Part shown: in pieces, positions 7,971 to 16,286 of the stretch
Layout of the letters: every line of letters begins with the position of its first letter
Position numbering within the stretch: position 1 is the first letter of the stretch
From: Starkeya sp. ORNL1
Lineage (GTDB): Bacteria; Pseudomonadota; Alphaproteobacteria; Rhizobiales; Xanthobacteraceae
NCBI RefSeq assembly: GCF_012971745.1
Contig: NZ_CP048834.1
Span: 2,046,001 to 2,110,000 of the forward strand
Direction: 5' to 3'
Length of the DNA: 64,000 bases
Program-made: the position numbers and the translations under genes
The notes under the pieces: generated by a model
Databases searched by the model: none
Seen by the model: only the letters and a program-made list of their open reading frames with translations
What the model was told of the DNA's origin: nothing

Positions 7971-8321
7971 TCACCCCTTCGGCCGGCCATCGCGTCGAAA
8001 GGGCATCCAGCGTTCGATGAACATTTCGATGCGTTGGCGACGTTGCCAGCGCCGTATGGCCTGCGCGCTCGGCGTCCCCCTCGTGAGGTATTGGATGGCA
8101 GCAACGATCATCCGCCAGCGAACCTCGCCCGGATCGCCCGGTGCGTGCTGGTGATCGTCCTCGCCCGGCAGCGGCTGGCCCTCGATCGAAGCCACTTCGG
8201 CACCACAACCCATGCACCGGTAGATGCCGGACCAAGGCGTCACTGCCCCCGGCTGACAATCCAGCATTGGCTTGGCTCGCGAGGGCCTCTCCAGGAAGGC
8301 GATGTCCTTGTAGGTAGCCAC
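7971..8321 (-). CDS. Small zinc-ribbon protein, paralogue 2
   Basis: A 116-residue protein from a GTG start at 8321 (VATYKDIAFLERPS...). It shares with its neighbour the core SGIYRCMGCGAEVASIEGQPLPGEDDHQH and a following RWRMIV segment. The CMGC pair and histidines suggest zinc binding. It has a basic C-terminal extension of about 40 residues (RRWQRRQRIEMFIERW) that the paralogue lacks. It is the upstream member of the pair. Function unknown. Confidence 0.7.
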   Translation of the reverse strand: MATYKDIAFLERPSRAKPMLDCQPGAVTPWSGIYRCMGCGAEVASIEGQPLPGEDDHQHAPGDPGEVRWRMIVAAIQYLTRGTPSAQAIRRWQRRQRIEMFIERWMPFRRDGRPKG

Positions 8322-8454
8322 GCTGATTCACTCGCAATGCGACAGTTGGCAACATCGTGTTCGGCGTGCGCAATCCGCTCGCTTCACTGACTCCTTTACC
8401 TGAGCGCGAGGTTCGTTTTAAGCGGAACCTCATCTCGATGGCATCCGGATCGAG

Positions 8455-8550
8455 CATCCTTCGAGGCCGCCTTTCGCGGTATCTCAGGACGAGGCGGTTC
8501 TTTAGCGCGACGTCATCCTGAGGTGCGAGCGCAGCGAGCCTCGAAGGATG
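8455..8550. repeat. Dispersed palindromic repeat, family A, copy 4
   Basis: Canonical order, with a slightly diverged left half (CACCTCAGGATG is replaced by TATCTCAGGACG). It occupies most of the gap between the zinc-ribbon pair and the TetR gene. Confidence 0.88.
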
Positions 8551-8570
8551 CTCACGTAGCGGACGGCCCA

Positions 8571-9239
8571 TCAGCTACCCAGCACCAGCCGCACCGCCAT
8601 CTCCACCGCCCGCTCGCGCTGCGCCTCGCCCACCACGTCCTCGCCGAGCAGCGCGCGGTGCAAAAGGTCCATCACCGCCACATCGTGGAACGCCCGGGCA
8701 ATGTCGTCAGGCCGCGTGCCCTGCGCCAGTTCACCCGCATGGCCGGCGACAAACGCCGCGATGACGCCGCGCGAGGCCAGCGGGCCGTTCTCGTACCAGA
8801 CTGCCCCCAAGCCGGGGAAACGCGCGGTGCCGCCGATCACCAGGCGGTAGAGCGCCAGATGCTCCGGCTCCAGCAGCAGCGCGACCAGATCGCGGCCGAG
8901 CGCCCGCAGCCCCTGCTCCAGCCCGAGGCCGGCGAGGTCGCGGGCGCCGAGGCGTTCCTGCAGGCGCCGGCAGCGCGCCTCCACGGCGGCGAGGAACAGG
9001 CCTTCCTTGCCGCCATAGAAGGCATAGACATTGGTCTTGGAGCCGCCGGCGGCGCGCACGATCTCGTCGAGGCTCACGCCGTCATAGCCGTGGGCCAGGA
9101 ATAGTTCGGCTGCCACCGCGCGCAGTTCGGCGCACTTGGCCGTGCCGCGCCCGGTGCGACGATGCTCCGGGCGGAGCGCCGTGGTCTTTTCGTGCGTCTC
9201 GGGCGGCGTCTTTTCAGGCGCGGGCTTTGTGGAGGGCAA
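8571..9239 (-). CDS. TetR/AcrR-family transcriptional regulator
   Basis: A protein of up to 222 residues. The TetR helix-turn-helix lies at about residues 38-85 (ELRAVAAELFLAHGYDGVSL, then AAGGSKTNVYAFYGGKEGLF), and the remainder is the ligand-binding helical domain. The only in-frame starts are poor: a TTG at 9239 overlaps the upstream FMN reductase gene by 26 bp, so the true N-terminus is uncertain. Being cotranscribed with the reductase and placed behind a perfect palindrome at 9825-9844, it probably represses its own operon. The inducer is not evident. Confidence 0.85.
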   Translation of the reverse strand: MPSTKPAPEKTPPETHEKTTALRPEHRRTGRGTAKCAELRAVAAELFLAHGYDGVSLDEIVRAAGGSKTNVYAFYGGKEGLFLAAVEARCRRLQERLGARDLAGLGLEQGLRALGRDLVALLLEPEHLALYRLVIGGTARFPGLGAVWYENGPLASRGVIAAFVAGHAGELAQGTRPDDIARAFHDVAVMDLLHRALLGEDVVGEAQRERAVEMAVRLVLGS

Positions 9240-9804
9240 GGATGTGGATCTCCTCGATCAGCCCGTCCACCGCGGCGACGGTGAAATCGAGCGCTTCCTT
9301 CTCCGTCAGCTTGCCGTCCTCGATCTTCCCGCCGACCTGGGCGATGGCGACATGCGGGCGCACGATCGGCCGCGCCCCGGCGCCGGAGAGCGCCTCGCGC
9401 ACCTGGTACTGGGCCCGCACGCCGCCGGCGGTGCCCGGCGAAGAGGTGACGATCAGCGCCGGCTTGCCCTTGATGGCGCCCCTGCCGCCGGGCCGCGAGG
9501 CCCAGTCGATGGCGTTCTTCAGCACGCCGGACATGCCGTAATTATATTCCGGGGAGGCGACGATCAGCCCGTCCGCCGCGGCGATGGCGGCGCGCAGCGC
9601 GGCAACGCCGGCCGGCGGGTTCGGGGTGTCGAGGTCGCCATCATAGAGCGGCACGTCATTGAGGCGGAACACCTCATAGTCGGCCTTGTCCGCCAGCGGC
9701 GCGCGCAGGCCTTCGAGGATCGCCGTCGTAAAGGCGCCGGCGCGCAGGCTGCCGGAAATGCCGAGCAAACGCGGGCGGGCGGAAGACACGTCGGAAGAGG
9801 ACAT
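9214..9804 (-). CDS. NADPH-dependent FMN reductase (flavodoxin fold)
   Basis: A 196-residue protein of the NADPH-dependent FMN reductase family. The phosphate-binding loop is GISGSLRAGAFT near residue 14. The flavin-contacting segment is ASPEYNYGMSGVLKNAIDW near residue 83, the signature of the ChrR/YieF/ArsH-like group. Such soluble enzymes reduce quinones, chromate or azo compounds with NAD(P)H. It is the first gene of a two-gene operon with a TetR regulator and has a palindromic operator about 20 bp upstream, which suggests induction by a substrate or toxic electrophile. Confidence 0.85.
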   Translation of the reverse strand: MSSSDVSSARPRLLGISGSLRAGAFTTAILEGLRAPLADKADYEVFRLNDVPLYDGDLDTPNPPAGVAALRAAIAAADGLIVASPEYNYGMSGVLKNAIDWASRPGGRGAIKGKPALIVTSSPGTAGGVRAQYQVREALSGAGARPIVRPHVAIAQVGGKIEDGKLTEKEALDFTVAAVDGLIEEIHILALHKARA

Positions 9805-9824
9805 TGGGGGCTCGCGATCTGGAA

Positions 9825-9844
9825 TTGATACTGCGTAGTATCAA
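9825..9844. promoter_or_regulatory. Perfect palindromic operator of the FMN reductase/tetR operon
   Basis: TTGATACT-GCGT-AGTATCAA is a perfect inverted repeat with 8-bp arms and a 4-bp centre. It starts 21 bp upstream of the reductase ATG (9804). Size and symmetry fit a TetR-family operator, and a tetR gene is the second gene of this operon. Confidence 0.75.
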
Positions 9845-10002
9845 ATCTATCGGGCACGGCGCCATTGGCAATGTGAGTTGGCGCAATCCCCTTGCGGCAA
9901 TTCTGCAAGGACGCCGGAATGGCGCGCCTTTTGCCACGCTCGCCCCGTACCCATGTTCGTGTTACCGATCATGAACTTGTAGGAAAAGGAGCCGGCCGAC
10001 CC

Positions 10003-10560
10003 GTGATCCTGACCGACCGCGACATTCGAGACGCCCTTGCCGGAGGCGCGCTCAGCATCGAGCCACCGCCCCCCGTGGACGCCTATGCGCCGAACGGGGT
10101 CGACCTCACGCTGGACTCCCGGCTCACGCTCTATCGCGATCCCGAGCCGGGCGAAGATCCGGTGATCGATCCGGCACGGCCCGGCTACAGCTTCCGCGAC
10201 GCCATCCAGGCGATTGCCGGCGATATCGAGATCGGGGCCGACGGCTTCGTGCTCGATCCCGGGCGGCTGGTGCTGGGCTGGACCTGCGAGCGGGTCGACA
10301 TGAAGCCGACCACGCGGCTCGCGGCGCGGGTGGAAGGCAAGAGTTCGCTCGCCCGCATCGGCCTGATCATCCACCTCACCGCGCCGACCATCCATGCCGG
10401 CTCCACCGGGCGCATCCAGCTCGAGATCATCAATCTCGGCCCGCGCCCGATCCGGCTGCGCAGCGGCATGAAGGTGTGCCAGCTGATACTGGAGCAGACG
10501 CTGGGCATCCCCGAGGTCGCCTATCGCGGCCAGTTCGCCGGTCAGCGCGCGGCGGAGTAG
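10003..10560 (+). CDS. dcd: dCTP deaminase
   Basis: A 185-residue enzyme of the dCTP deaminase/dUTPase fold from the GTG at 10003 (VILTDRDIRDAL), which is preceded by AAGGAG at 9986-9991. Motifs include the nucleotide-contacting EGKSSLARIGL and the catalytic-glutamate segment GRIQLEIINLGPRPI. It converts dCTP to dUTP in the cytosol, feeding dUTPase for dTMP synthesis. Length agrees with the family. Longer upstream readings would precede the ribosome-binding site and are rejected. The spacing of the usual motif (HVTAHRIDPGW) differs slightly here (HLTAPTIHAGS), so a side-branch of the family is possible. Confidence 0.85.
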   Translation: MILTDRDIRDALAGGALSIEPPPPVDAYAPNGVDLTLDSRLTLYRDPEPGEDPVIDPARPGYSFRDAIQAIAGDIEIGADGFVLDPGRLVLGWTCERVDMKPTTRLAARVEGKSSLARIGLIIHLTAPTIHAGSTGRIQLEIINLGPRPIRLRSGMKVCQLILEQTLGIPEVAYRGQFAGQRAAE

Positions 10561-10575
10561 CCCTCCACACACGAG

Positions 10576-10611
10576 GTCATCCCGGACGGCCGCAGGCCGA
10601 TCCGGGATGAC
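10576..10611. repeat. Family B repeat, single half
   Basis: GTCATCCCGGACGGCCGCAG followed by GCCGATCCGGGATGAC forms a self-contained hairpin of about 36 bp: one half of a family B unit closed by its own inverse. It lies between the convergent dcd and cytochrome c genes. Confidence 0.8.
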
Positions 10612-10626
10612 GAGCAAATGGGATAG

Positions 10627-11016
10627 TCACCCGCCCGACTTCAGGAAGGCGATCAGGTTGGCGCGATCCTGCTGCGAGTGGATGCCGGTGAACGGCTTCA
10701 TGTTGTTGTTCGGCACCACCGCCTGCGGATCGGCGATGAAGCGGTCGAGCGTCGCCTCGTCCCAGTGGAGGCCGGCACCCTTCATGGAGGAGGAATAGGC
10801 ATAGCCCTGCCCCTTGCCGGCCTCGCGACCGATGATGCCGTCGAGGTCCGGACCGAGCCGGGCATCGCCCGCGGTCAAGGTGTGGCAGGTGCGGCAGGCA
10901 TTGTTGAACACCATCTTGCCGGCGGCGGGATCGCCCGCCTGGGCGGCGAGTTCCGATGCGCTCAGCAGCAGGATGGCGGCGGCGAGGATGAATTGGCGTC
11001 GTCTGGCATGCGGCAT
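10627..11016 (-). CDS. Class I c-type cytochrome
   Basis: A 129-residue secreted cytochrome. The signal peptide is about residues 1-25 (basic start, hydrophobic core, ending ELAAQA). The heme c attachment motif CRTCH lies near residue 41 and the likely axial methionine is in NNNMKPFTGI. The size and the GPDLDGIIGREAGKGQGYAYS segment match cytochrome c2/c550-like proteins. It is a periplasmic electron carrier, matured by the System I genes at the left end of the window. Confidence 0.88.
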   Translation of the reverse strand: MPHARRRQFILAAAILLLSASELAAQAGDPAAGKMVFNNACRTCHTLTAGDARLGPDLDGIIGREAGKGQGYAYSSSMKGAGLHWDEATLDRFIADPQAVVPNNNMKPFTGIHSQQDRANLIAFLKSGG

Positions 11017-11086
11017 GTTTCGGCGCTCCCGGATGTTCCCTCAGGGGAGCAATGCCTGGGATGCGGCGTGGGTTCCGCTGCTTCAA

Positions 11087-11183
11087 CATCCTTCGAGGCC
11101 GCTTCGCGGCACCTCAGGATGAGGTGGTGCTTAAAATACGAACCCCATCCTGAGGTGCGAGCGTCAGCGAGCCTCGAAGGATG
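11087..11183. repeat. Dispersed palindromic repeat, family A, copy 5
   Basis: Canonical order; left inner stem CCGCTTCGCGG, right inner stem GCGAGCGTCAGCGAGC. It lies between the cytochrome c gene and the GntR regulator gene. Confidence 0.9.
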
Positions 11184-11201
11184 CCCACGCAAATCGCGCC
11201 C

Positions 11202-11966
11202 TCACTCCCCCACCAGCGCCGAACGCCCGAGCCGCCGCTCGGCGACATCGGTGCGCGCCTCGCTGCGGCGGAACTCCTCCACCTTGTCACCGATGAAATG
11301 CAGGTGCGCCCGGCTCGCCAGTTCGGCGCCGGGCGCGTCGCCCGCGATCACCGCCTCGCCGATCGCCTTGTGCTGCACGAGCAGCGCCTCGCGGAACGCC
11401 GGACGGCTGAACAGCTTGATGCGGCTGAAGAAAATGTCCCGCCGCAGCATCTCCGAGAAGGCCCGCATGACGTGCAGGATGACGAGGTTGTGCGAGCCCT
11501 CATAGATCAGCCGGTGCAGTTCGATGTCGGTCTCGGCCTCGTGATTGACGTCGTCGAGGCCGTGGGCCTGCTCCATGGCGGCAAGGCAGTCGCGGATTGC
11601 CTGCCGCTCGGGATCGGCGGCGCGCACCGCGGCGAGGCCGGCGGCGCGGCTCTCCACCGCCTCGCGATACTCGAAATAATCCGTCGTCACCTGATCGTTG
11701 GATTGCAGCAGCCCGACCAGCGGCTCGGTCAGGGGTTTGAGGAAATCGGCGACGCGGGTGCCGTCACGCGTCGTCACCAGCAGGCCGCGCGCCTCCAGCA
11801 TGCCGAGCGCATCGCGCAGCGAGGGGCGGGAGACATCGAGCTTGGCGGCAAGCTCGCGCTCGCTGGCGAGGCGCTCGCCCGGCCGCACCACGCCCTCCAG
11901 GATCAGGCGCTCAATGTGCGCGGCGATGGTCTCGGCAAGCTTCTGCGTGCGCAGCGGCTCGATCAT
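11202..11966 (-). CDS. FadR/GntR-family regulator, probably of lldD
   Basis: A 254-residue regulator from the ATG at 11966 (MIEPLRTQKLAETIAAHIER). The winged helix-turn-helix spans about residues 5-70 (GERLASERELAAKLDVSRPS then LRDALGMLEARGLL). The all-helical FCD ligand domain follows, with metal-binding histidines likely in ELHRLIY and SRAHLHFIGD. It is divergent from an L-lactate dehydrogenase-type gene, the LldR-lldD arrangement, and the gap holds a palindrome that fits the GntR/FadR operator pattern. It probably represses the oxidase gene until lactate or a related 2-hydroxy acid binds. Confidence 0.85.
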   Translation of the reverse strand: MIEPLRTQKLAETIAAHIERLILEGVVRPGERLASERELAAKLDVSRPSLRDALGMLEARGLLVTTRDGTRVADFLKPLTEPLVGLLQSNDQVTTDYFEYREAVESRAAGLAAVRAADPERQAIRDCLAAMEQAHGLDDVNHEAETDIELHRLIYEGSHNLVILHVMRAFSEMLRRDIFFSRIKLFSRPAFREALLVQHKAIGEAVIAGDAPGAELASRAHLHFIGDKVEEFRRSEARTDVAERRLGRSALVGE

Positions 11967-12018
11967 CGCGTCATCTCCCTCTCCTACCAAGGGTGAGGAT
12001 TCCATTGATTGACATCCG

Positions 12019-12037
12019 TGGTAAAGGAATTTTACCA
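12019..12037. promoter_or_regulatory. Palindromic operator between the GntR regulator and lldD
   Basis: TGGTAAA-GGAAT-TTTACCA is a perfect inverted repeat with 7-bp arms. It lies 45 bp before the lldD start and 52 bp before the regulator start. A TTGACA at 12009-12014 could be the -35 box of lldD, which would place the operator over the spacer and -10 region. The pattern fits FadR-subfamily GntR sites (TGGT...ACCA). Confidence 0.7.
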
Positions 12038-12082
12038 AGATGACCTTGCTGTAACCACCCTCCCCGCCGCGAGGCCGCGCTG

Positions 12083-13219
12083 ATGACCGTCGTCACCAAT
12101 ATCCAGGACCTGCGCGCCATCGCGAAGCGGCGGGTGCCGCGGGCGATCTTCGATTATGCCGATCGCGGCTCCTATGACGAGGCGACGTTGCGCGCCAACC
12201 GGGCGGACCTCGCCGCCATCCCGCTGCGCCAGCGGGTGATGATCGACGTCTCGCAGCGCTCGCTCGCCACCACCATGCTGGGCGAGCCCGTGAGCCTGCC
12301 GCTCGCCATCGCGCCGACCGGCCTCACCGGCCTGTTCCATGGCGATGGCGAGATCCATGGCTGCCGCGCGGCGCACAAGGCGGGCATCCCGTTCACGCTC
12401 TCCACCATGTCGATCTGCTCGATCGAGGATGTCGCCGGTGCGGTCGACAAGCCGTTCTGGTTCCAGCTCTATGTGATGCGCGATCGCGCCTTCTCGGCCT
12501 CGCTGATCGAGCGCGCCAAGGCGGCGAAATGCTCGGCGCTGGTGCTGACGCTGGATCTGCAGATCCAGGGCCAGCGCCATCGCGACATCAAGAACGGCCT
12601 CGCGGTGCCGCCGAAGCTCACCGTCGCCAATGCGCTCGACATCGCCACCAAGCCGGGCTGGGCACTGAAGGTGCTGATGGGCAAGCGCCATTCCTTCGGC
12701 AATCTGCAGGAGCGGGTGCCCGGCGCCGACAGCCTGACCACACTGTCGCAATGGATCGCCGGCCAGTTCGACCCGTCGCTGTCGTGGCAGGATGTCGAAT
12801 GGGTGCGCTCGCTGTGGCCGGGCAAGCTGATCCTCAAGGGCGTGCTCGATGTCGAGGACGCGAAGATTGCCGCCGCCAGCGGCGCCGATGCCATCGTGGT
12901 GTCGAACCATGGCGGGCGCCAGCTCGACGGCGCGCGCTCCACCATCTCGGCGCTGCCCAGGGTGGTCGAGGCGGTGGGCGACAAGACCGAGGTGCTGTTC
13001 GACAGCGGCGTGCAATCCGGCCAGGACATCCTCAAAGCGCTGGCGCATGGCGCCAAGGGCTGCCTGATGGGCAAGGCCTTCCTCTATGGCCTCGCCGCCG
13101 GCGGCGAGGCCGGGGTCAGCAAGGCGATCGAGATCATCGCGAAAGAGCTCGACGTCTCGATGGCGCTCACCGGCACGAAGGATGTGCGGGCGGTGGATCG
13201 GAGCGTGCTGGGGTTTTGA
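12083..13219 (+). CDS. lldD: FMN-dependent alpha-hydroxy acid dehydrogenase (L-lactate dehydrogenase type)
   Basis: A 378-residue TIM-barrel enzyme of the LldD/glycolate oxidase family. The catalytic base is in VSNHGGRQLDGARSTI. The FMN-binding segments include PLAIAPTGLTGLFHGDGE and the C-terminal FDSGVQSGQDILKALAHGAK. It oxidises L-lactate, or a similar 2-hydroxy acid, to the 2-oxo acid and passes electrons to quinone at the membrane. The divergent GntR gene and shared operator suggest substrate induction. Substrate cannot be decided from sequence: glycolate and mandelate enzymes are in the same family. Confidence 0.88.
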   Translation: MTVVTNIQDLRAIAKRRVPRAIFDYADRGSYDEATLRANRADLAAIPLRQRVMIDVSQRSLATTMLGEPVSLPLAIAPTGLTGLFHGDGEIHGCRAAHKAGIPFTLSTMSICSIEDVAGAVDKPFWFQLYVMRDRAFSASLIERAKAAKCSALVLTLDLQIQGQRHRDIKNGLAVPPKLTVANALDIATKPGWALKVLMGKRHSFGNLQERVPGADSLTTLSQWIAGQFDPSLSWQDVEWVRSLWPGKLILKGVLDVEDAKIAAASGADAIVVSNHGGRQLDGARSTISALPRVVEAVGDKTEVLFDSGVQSGQDILKALAHGAKGCLMGKAFLYGLAAGGEAGVSKAIEIIAKELDVSMALTGTKDVRAVDRSVLGF

Positions 13220-13235
13220 GGGTGCTCGGCGTGAG

Positions 13236-13332
13236 CATCCTTCGAGGCCGCTTCGCGGCACCTCAGGATGAGGTCGTTCTATAAGAGCAACCTTATCCTG
13301 AGGTGCCCGGCAACGCCGGGCCTCGAAGGATG
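13236..13332. repeat. Dispersed palindromic repeat, family A, copy 6
   Basis: Canonical order; left inner stem CCGCTTCGCGG, right inner stem CCCGGCAACGCCGGG. It separates the convergent lldD and ycgN-like genes. Confidence 0.9.
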
Positions 13333-13349
13333 TTGAAGCAGAACGGCGC

Positions 13350-13868
13350 CTAAACCTTCGCCGCCTTGCGCCCCGTCCCCCGCGCCGCGCCGGTTCCCCG
13401 CGCCGCCCCCTTCGGCAAACGCGTCGGCCAGCGCACCAGATGGTCGAGATAATCGCCGAGCGGCAATTCATCCTCCAGCGCCGCCACCCGCTTGCGCACC
13501 GAGACGCCGGCGGCATGCACGCTTTCCGGGTCGCCGGAGACCAGCGGGTGCCACCAATAGAGGTCGCGCCCTTCCGCCACCAGGCGGTAGCCACAGGACG
13601 GCGGCAGCCAGCCGAGCGAGCGCACCGCCTCCGGGGTCAGCCGCACGCAATCCGGCACCTGCGCCTGCCTGTTGGGATAGTCGCGGCAGCGGCAGCCGAA
13701 ATCGTCGAGCAGCTTGCAGCCGATGTCGGTATAGGCGATCTGGCCGGAATCCTCGTCCTCCAGCTTGACGAGGCAGCAGCGCCCGCAGCCGTCGCACAGG
13801 CTCTCCCATTCCGCGGAATCCATCTGCTCCAGCGATTTGGTTTTCCAGAACGGCGCTTCGGTGCTCAT
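13350..13868 (-). CDS. YcgN/YkgJ-family cysteine-cluster protein
   Basis: A 172-residue protein with the N-terminal cysteine cluster [14 protein letters not shown] and further cysteines in [16 protein letters not shown] and PDCVRL. This is the YkgJ (CxxCxxCC) domain of the UPF0260/YcgN family. The cysteines are thought to bind zinc or an Fe-S centre; the role is unknown. It lacks a signal peptide, so it is cytosolic. The C-terminus ends in a low-complexity tail with a duplicated ARGTG motif. Confidence 0.85.
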   Translation of the reverse strand: MSTEAPFWKTKSLEQMDSAEWESLCDGCGRCCLVKLEDEDSGQIAYTDIGCKLLDDFGCRCRDYPNRQAQVPDCVRLTPEAVRSLGWLPPSCGYRLVAEGRDLYWWHPLVSGDPESVHAAGVSVRKRVAALEDELPLGDYLDHLVRWPTRLPKGAARGTGAARGTGRKAAKV

Positions 13869-13978
13869 TTGCGCCTAAATAGTCCGGCACTCACCAGTTT
13901 GCGAGCTTAATGCGTCACACTCGCGTGGGCGCGGGTGCTCCGGTATAAGATCGACGACGCTCCTCGGGAGATGCAGGC

Positions 13979-16225
13979 GTGGACGAGACGCAGAAAACCG
14001 ATATGCCGGAAGGCGCTACCGCGCCCGATAGCGGCAACGCGCCTGCCACGCCGCCAGACGACCAGAATCCAGGCAACCAGAAGCTCAAGAATGGGCTGCT
14101 GGCGCTCGATTCCTGGATCGATTCGTCGATCTATTCGTTCCTCACCGGCACGCGAAAGGCGTGGGACGGTTTCGTTGCCTTCACCGAGCGCTTCAACCTG
14201 CAGGGCCCGGCGCGCTGGGGCGTCGAGATCGCGTCCGAGGGCATGACCTGGGGCGCGGTCGGCGCGGTGCTGATGCTGGCGCTCGCCATCCCTGCCTTCC
14301 AGGAGACTTCGGACGACTGGCTGAAGCGCGCCGAGCTCTCGGTGGTGTTCCAGGATCGCTACGGCAATGTCATCGGCGAGCGCGGCATCCGCCACAACGA
14401 CACCGTGCCGCTGGAGGAATTCCCCGATCACCTGATCAAGGCGGTGCTCGCCACCGAGGACCGGCGGTTCTACGAGCATTTCGGCATCGACGTCGCCGGC
14501 ACCTTCCGCGCCGTGCTGTCGAATGCGCGGGCCGGCGGCGTGGTGCAGGGCGGCTCCTCCATCACCCAGCAGCTTGCCAAGAACCTGTTCCTGTCGAACG
14601 AGCGCACCATCGAGCGCAAGATCAAGGAAGCCTTCCTGGCGCTCTGGCTCGAGTTCCACCTCACCAAGAACCAGATCCTCAAGCTCTATCTCGACCGCGC
14701 CTATATGGGCGGCGGCTCGTTCGGCGTGGACGCGGCGGCGCAGTATTATTTCGGCAAGTCGGCGCGCGACGTGAACCTCGCGGAAGCGGCGATGCTGGCC
14801 GGCCTGTTCAAGGCGCCCTCGAAATTCGCGCCCCACGTCAATCTCCCGGCGGCGCGCGGGCGCGCCAGCGTGGTGCTCGACAATCTGGTCGATGCCGGCT
14901 TCATGACCGAGGGCCAGGTGTTCGGCGCCCGCCGCAACCCGGCGACCCCGGTCGACCGCAAGCTCGACGACGTGCCGGAATATTACCTCGACTTCGCCTT
15001 CGACCAGGTGAAGGCGATCGTCGACACGCTGCCGAAGAGCTATGCCGAGCGCTCCTTCGTCGTGCGCACCGGTCTCGATCCCAACATCCAGAAGGCGGCG
15101 GACACCGCGATCCGCGACGCCATCCGCCAGTTCGGCAAGGATTACGGGGCGAAGCAGTCGGCCATGGTGGTGATGGAGCCGAACGGCGCGGTGCGCGCCA
15201 TGGTCGGCGGCATCGATTATGGCGAGAGCCAGTTCAATCGCGCCACCGACGCGCTGCGCCAGCCGGGCTCGTCCTTCAAGCCCTATGTCTACACCGCCGC
15301 CCTGATGACCGGTAAGTTCACCCCGAAGACCATCGTGGTGGACGGGCCGATCTGCATCGGCAACTGGTGCCCGCAGAATTACGGCCGCTCCTATGCCGGC
15401 CGCATCCCGCTGATCACCGCGCTGACGCGCTCGCTCAACACCGTCGCGGTGAAGCTGGCGGAGGCGATCGGGCGCGGGCGCATCGTCGATCTCGCCCACG
15501 CCATGGGCGTGAAGAGCGAGCTCAAGATCACCCGCGCGCTCCCGCTCGGCGCCGCCGAGGTGACGGTGCTGGACCAGGCCACCGGCTATGGCGTGTTCGC
15601 CAATAACGGCATGTCGGTCGATGCCCATGCCGTCATCGAGATGCGCACCCCGGCCGGCGAGCCGGTGTGGAGCTTCGCCCGCAACGGGCCGAAGCCGCAC
15701 CGCGTGATCCCGGAGAACGTCATCGCCGAGATCGTGCCGATGATGAACAGCGTGGTGGAGAACGGCACCGGCCGGCGTGCCATGCTGCCGGGCGTGAAAG
15801 TGGCCGGCAAGACCGGCACCACCAATGCCTATCGCGACGCCTGGTTCGTCGGCTACACCGGCAATTATGTCGGCGCCATCTGGTTCGGCAATGACGACTA
15901 CGCGCCGACCCGCAAGATGACCGGCGGCACGCTGCCGGCCATGACCTGGCAGAAGGTGATGGCCTTCGCCCACCAGGGCATCGAACTGAAGCCGCCGCCC
16001 TCGCTGGAAGGCCTGCCGGTGCCCAAGCTCGACGGCGCGGTGGCGCAGGCCACGCCGCTGGAGATCGAAGGCGGGGTGATGCGCCCGGTGACGCTGTCAC
16101 CGGTCGCGGCCAACCGGCTGCTGCGCATCGAGAAGCTGCTGCGCGACGCCTCGCTGGAGCAGCCTCCGGTGCGCCCGCGCCCCACCGCCGCCGTCGAGCC
16201 CAGCAATATGCCGACAGGCAATTGA
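13979..16225 (+). CDS. Class A penicillin-binding protein (PBP1-type)
   Basis: A 748-residue bifunctional murein synthase. An N-terminal cytoplasmic Pro/Asp-rich tail precedes one membrane anchor at about residues 88-106. The GT51 glycosyltransferase domain (about 140-310) has the catalytic glutamate in ATEDRRFYEHFGID and the GGSSITQQLAKNL motif. The transpeptidase domain has SxxK in QPGSSFKPY, SLN in TRSLNTVAV and KTG in VAGKTGTTNAY. The GTG start at 13979 is chosen because GGGAG ends 8 bases upstream. It polymerises and cross-links peptidoglycan in the periplasm. Confidence 0.93.
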   Translation: MDETQKTDMPEGATAPDSGNAPATPPDDQNPGNQKLKNGLLALDSWIDSSIYSFLTGTRKAWDGFVAFTERFNLQGPARWGVEIASEGMTWGAVGAVLMLALAIPAFQETSDDWLKRAELSVVFQDRYGNVIGERGIRHNDTVPLEEFPDHLIKAVLATEDRRFYEHFGIDVAGTFRAVLSNARAGGVVQGGSSITQQLAKNLFLSNERTIERKIKEAFLALWLEFHLTKNQILKLYLDRAYMGGGSFGVDAAAQYYFGKSARDVNLAEAAMLAGLFKAPSKFAPHVNLPAARGRASVVLDNLVDAGFMTEGQVFGARRNPATPVDRKLDDVPEYYLDFAFDQVKAIVDTLPKSYAERSFVVRTGLDPNIQKAADTAIRDAIRQFGKDYGAKQSAMVVMEPNGAVRAMVGGIDYGESQFNRATDALRQPGSSFKPYVYTAALMTGKFTPKTIVVDGPICIGNWCPQNYGRSYAGRIPLITALTRSLNTVAVKLAEAIGRGRIVDLAHAMGVKSELKITRALPLGAAEVTVLDQATGYGVFANNGMSVDAHAVIEMRTPAGEPVWSFARNGPKPHRVIPENVIAEIVPMMNSVVENGTGRRAMLPGVKVAGKTGTTNAYRDAWFVGYTGNYVGAIWFGNDDYAPTRKMTGGTLPAMTWQKVMAFAHQGIELKPPPSLEGLPVPKLDGAVAQATPLEIEGGVMRPVTLSPVAANRLLRIEKLLRDASLEQPPVRPRPTAAVEPSNMPTGN

Positions 16226-16286
16226 CGATTCACCGCCGCGCCATCATGCATGGTGCCGCCAATAGAATTCGGATCGCTTCGCAGCC

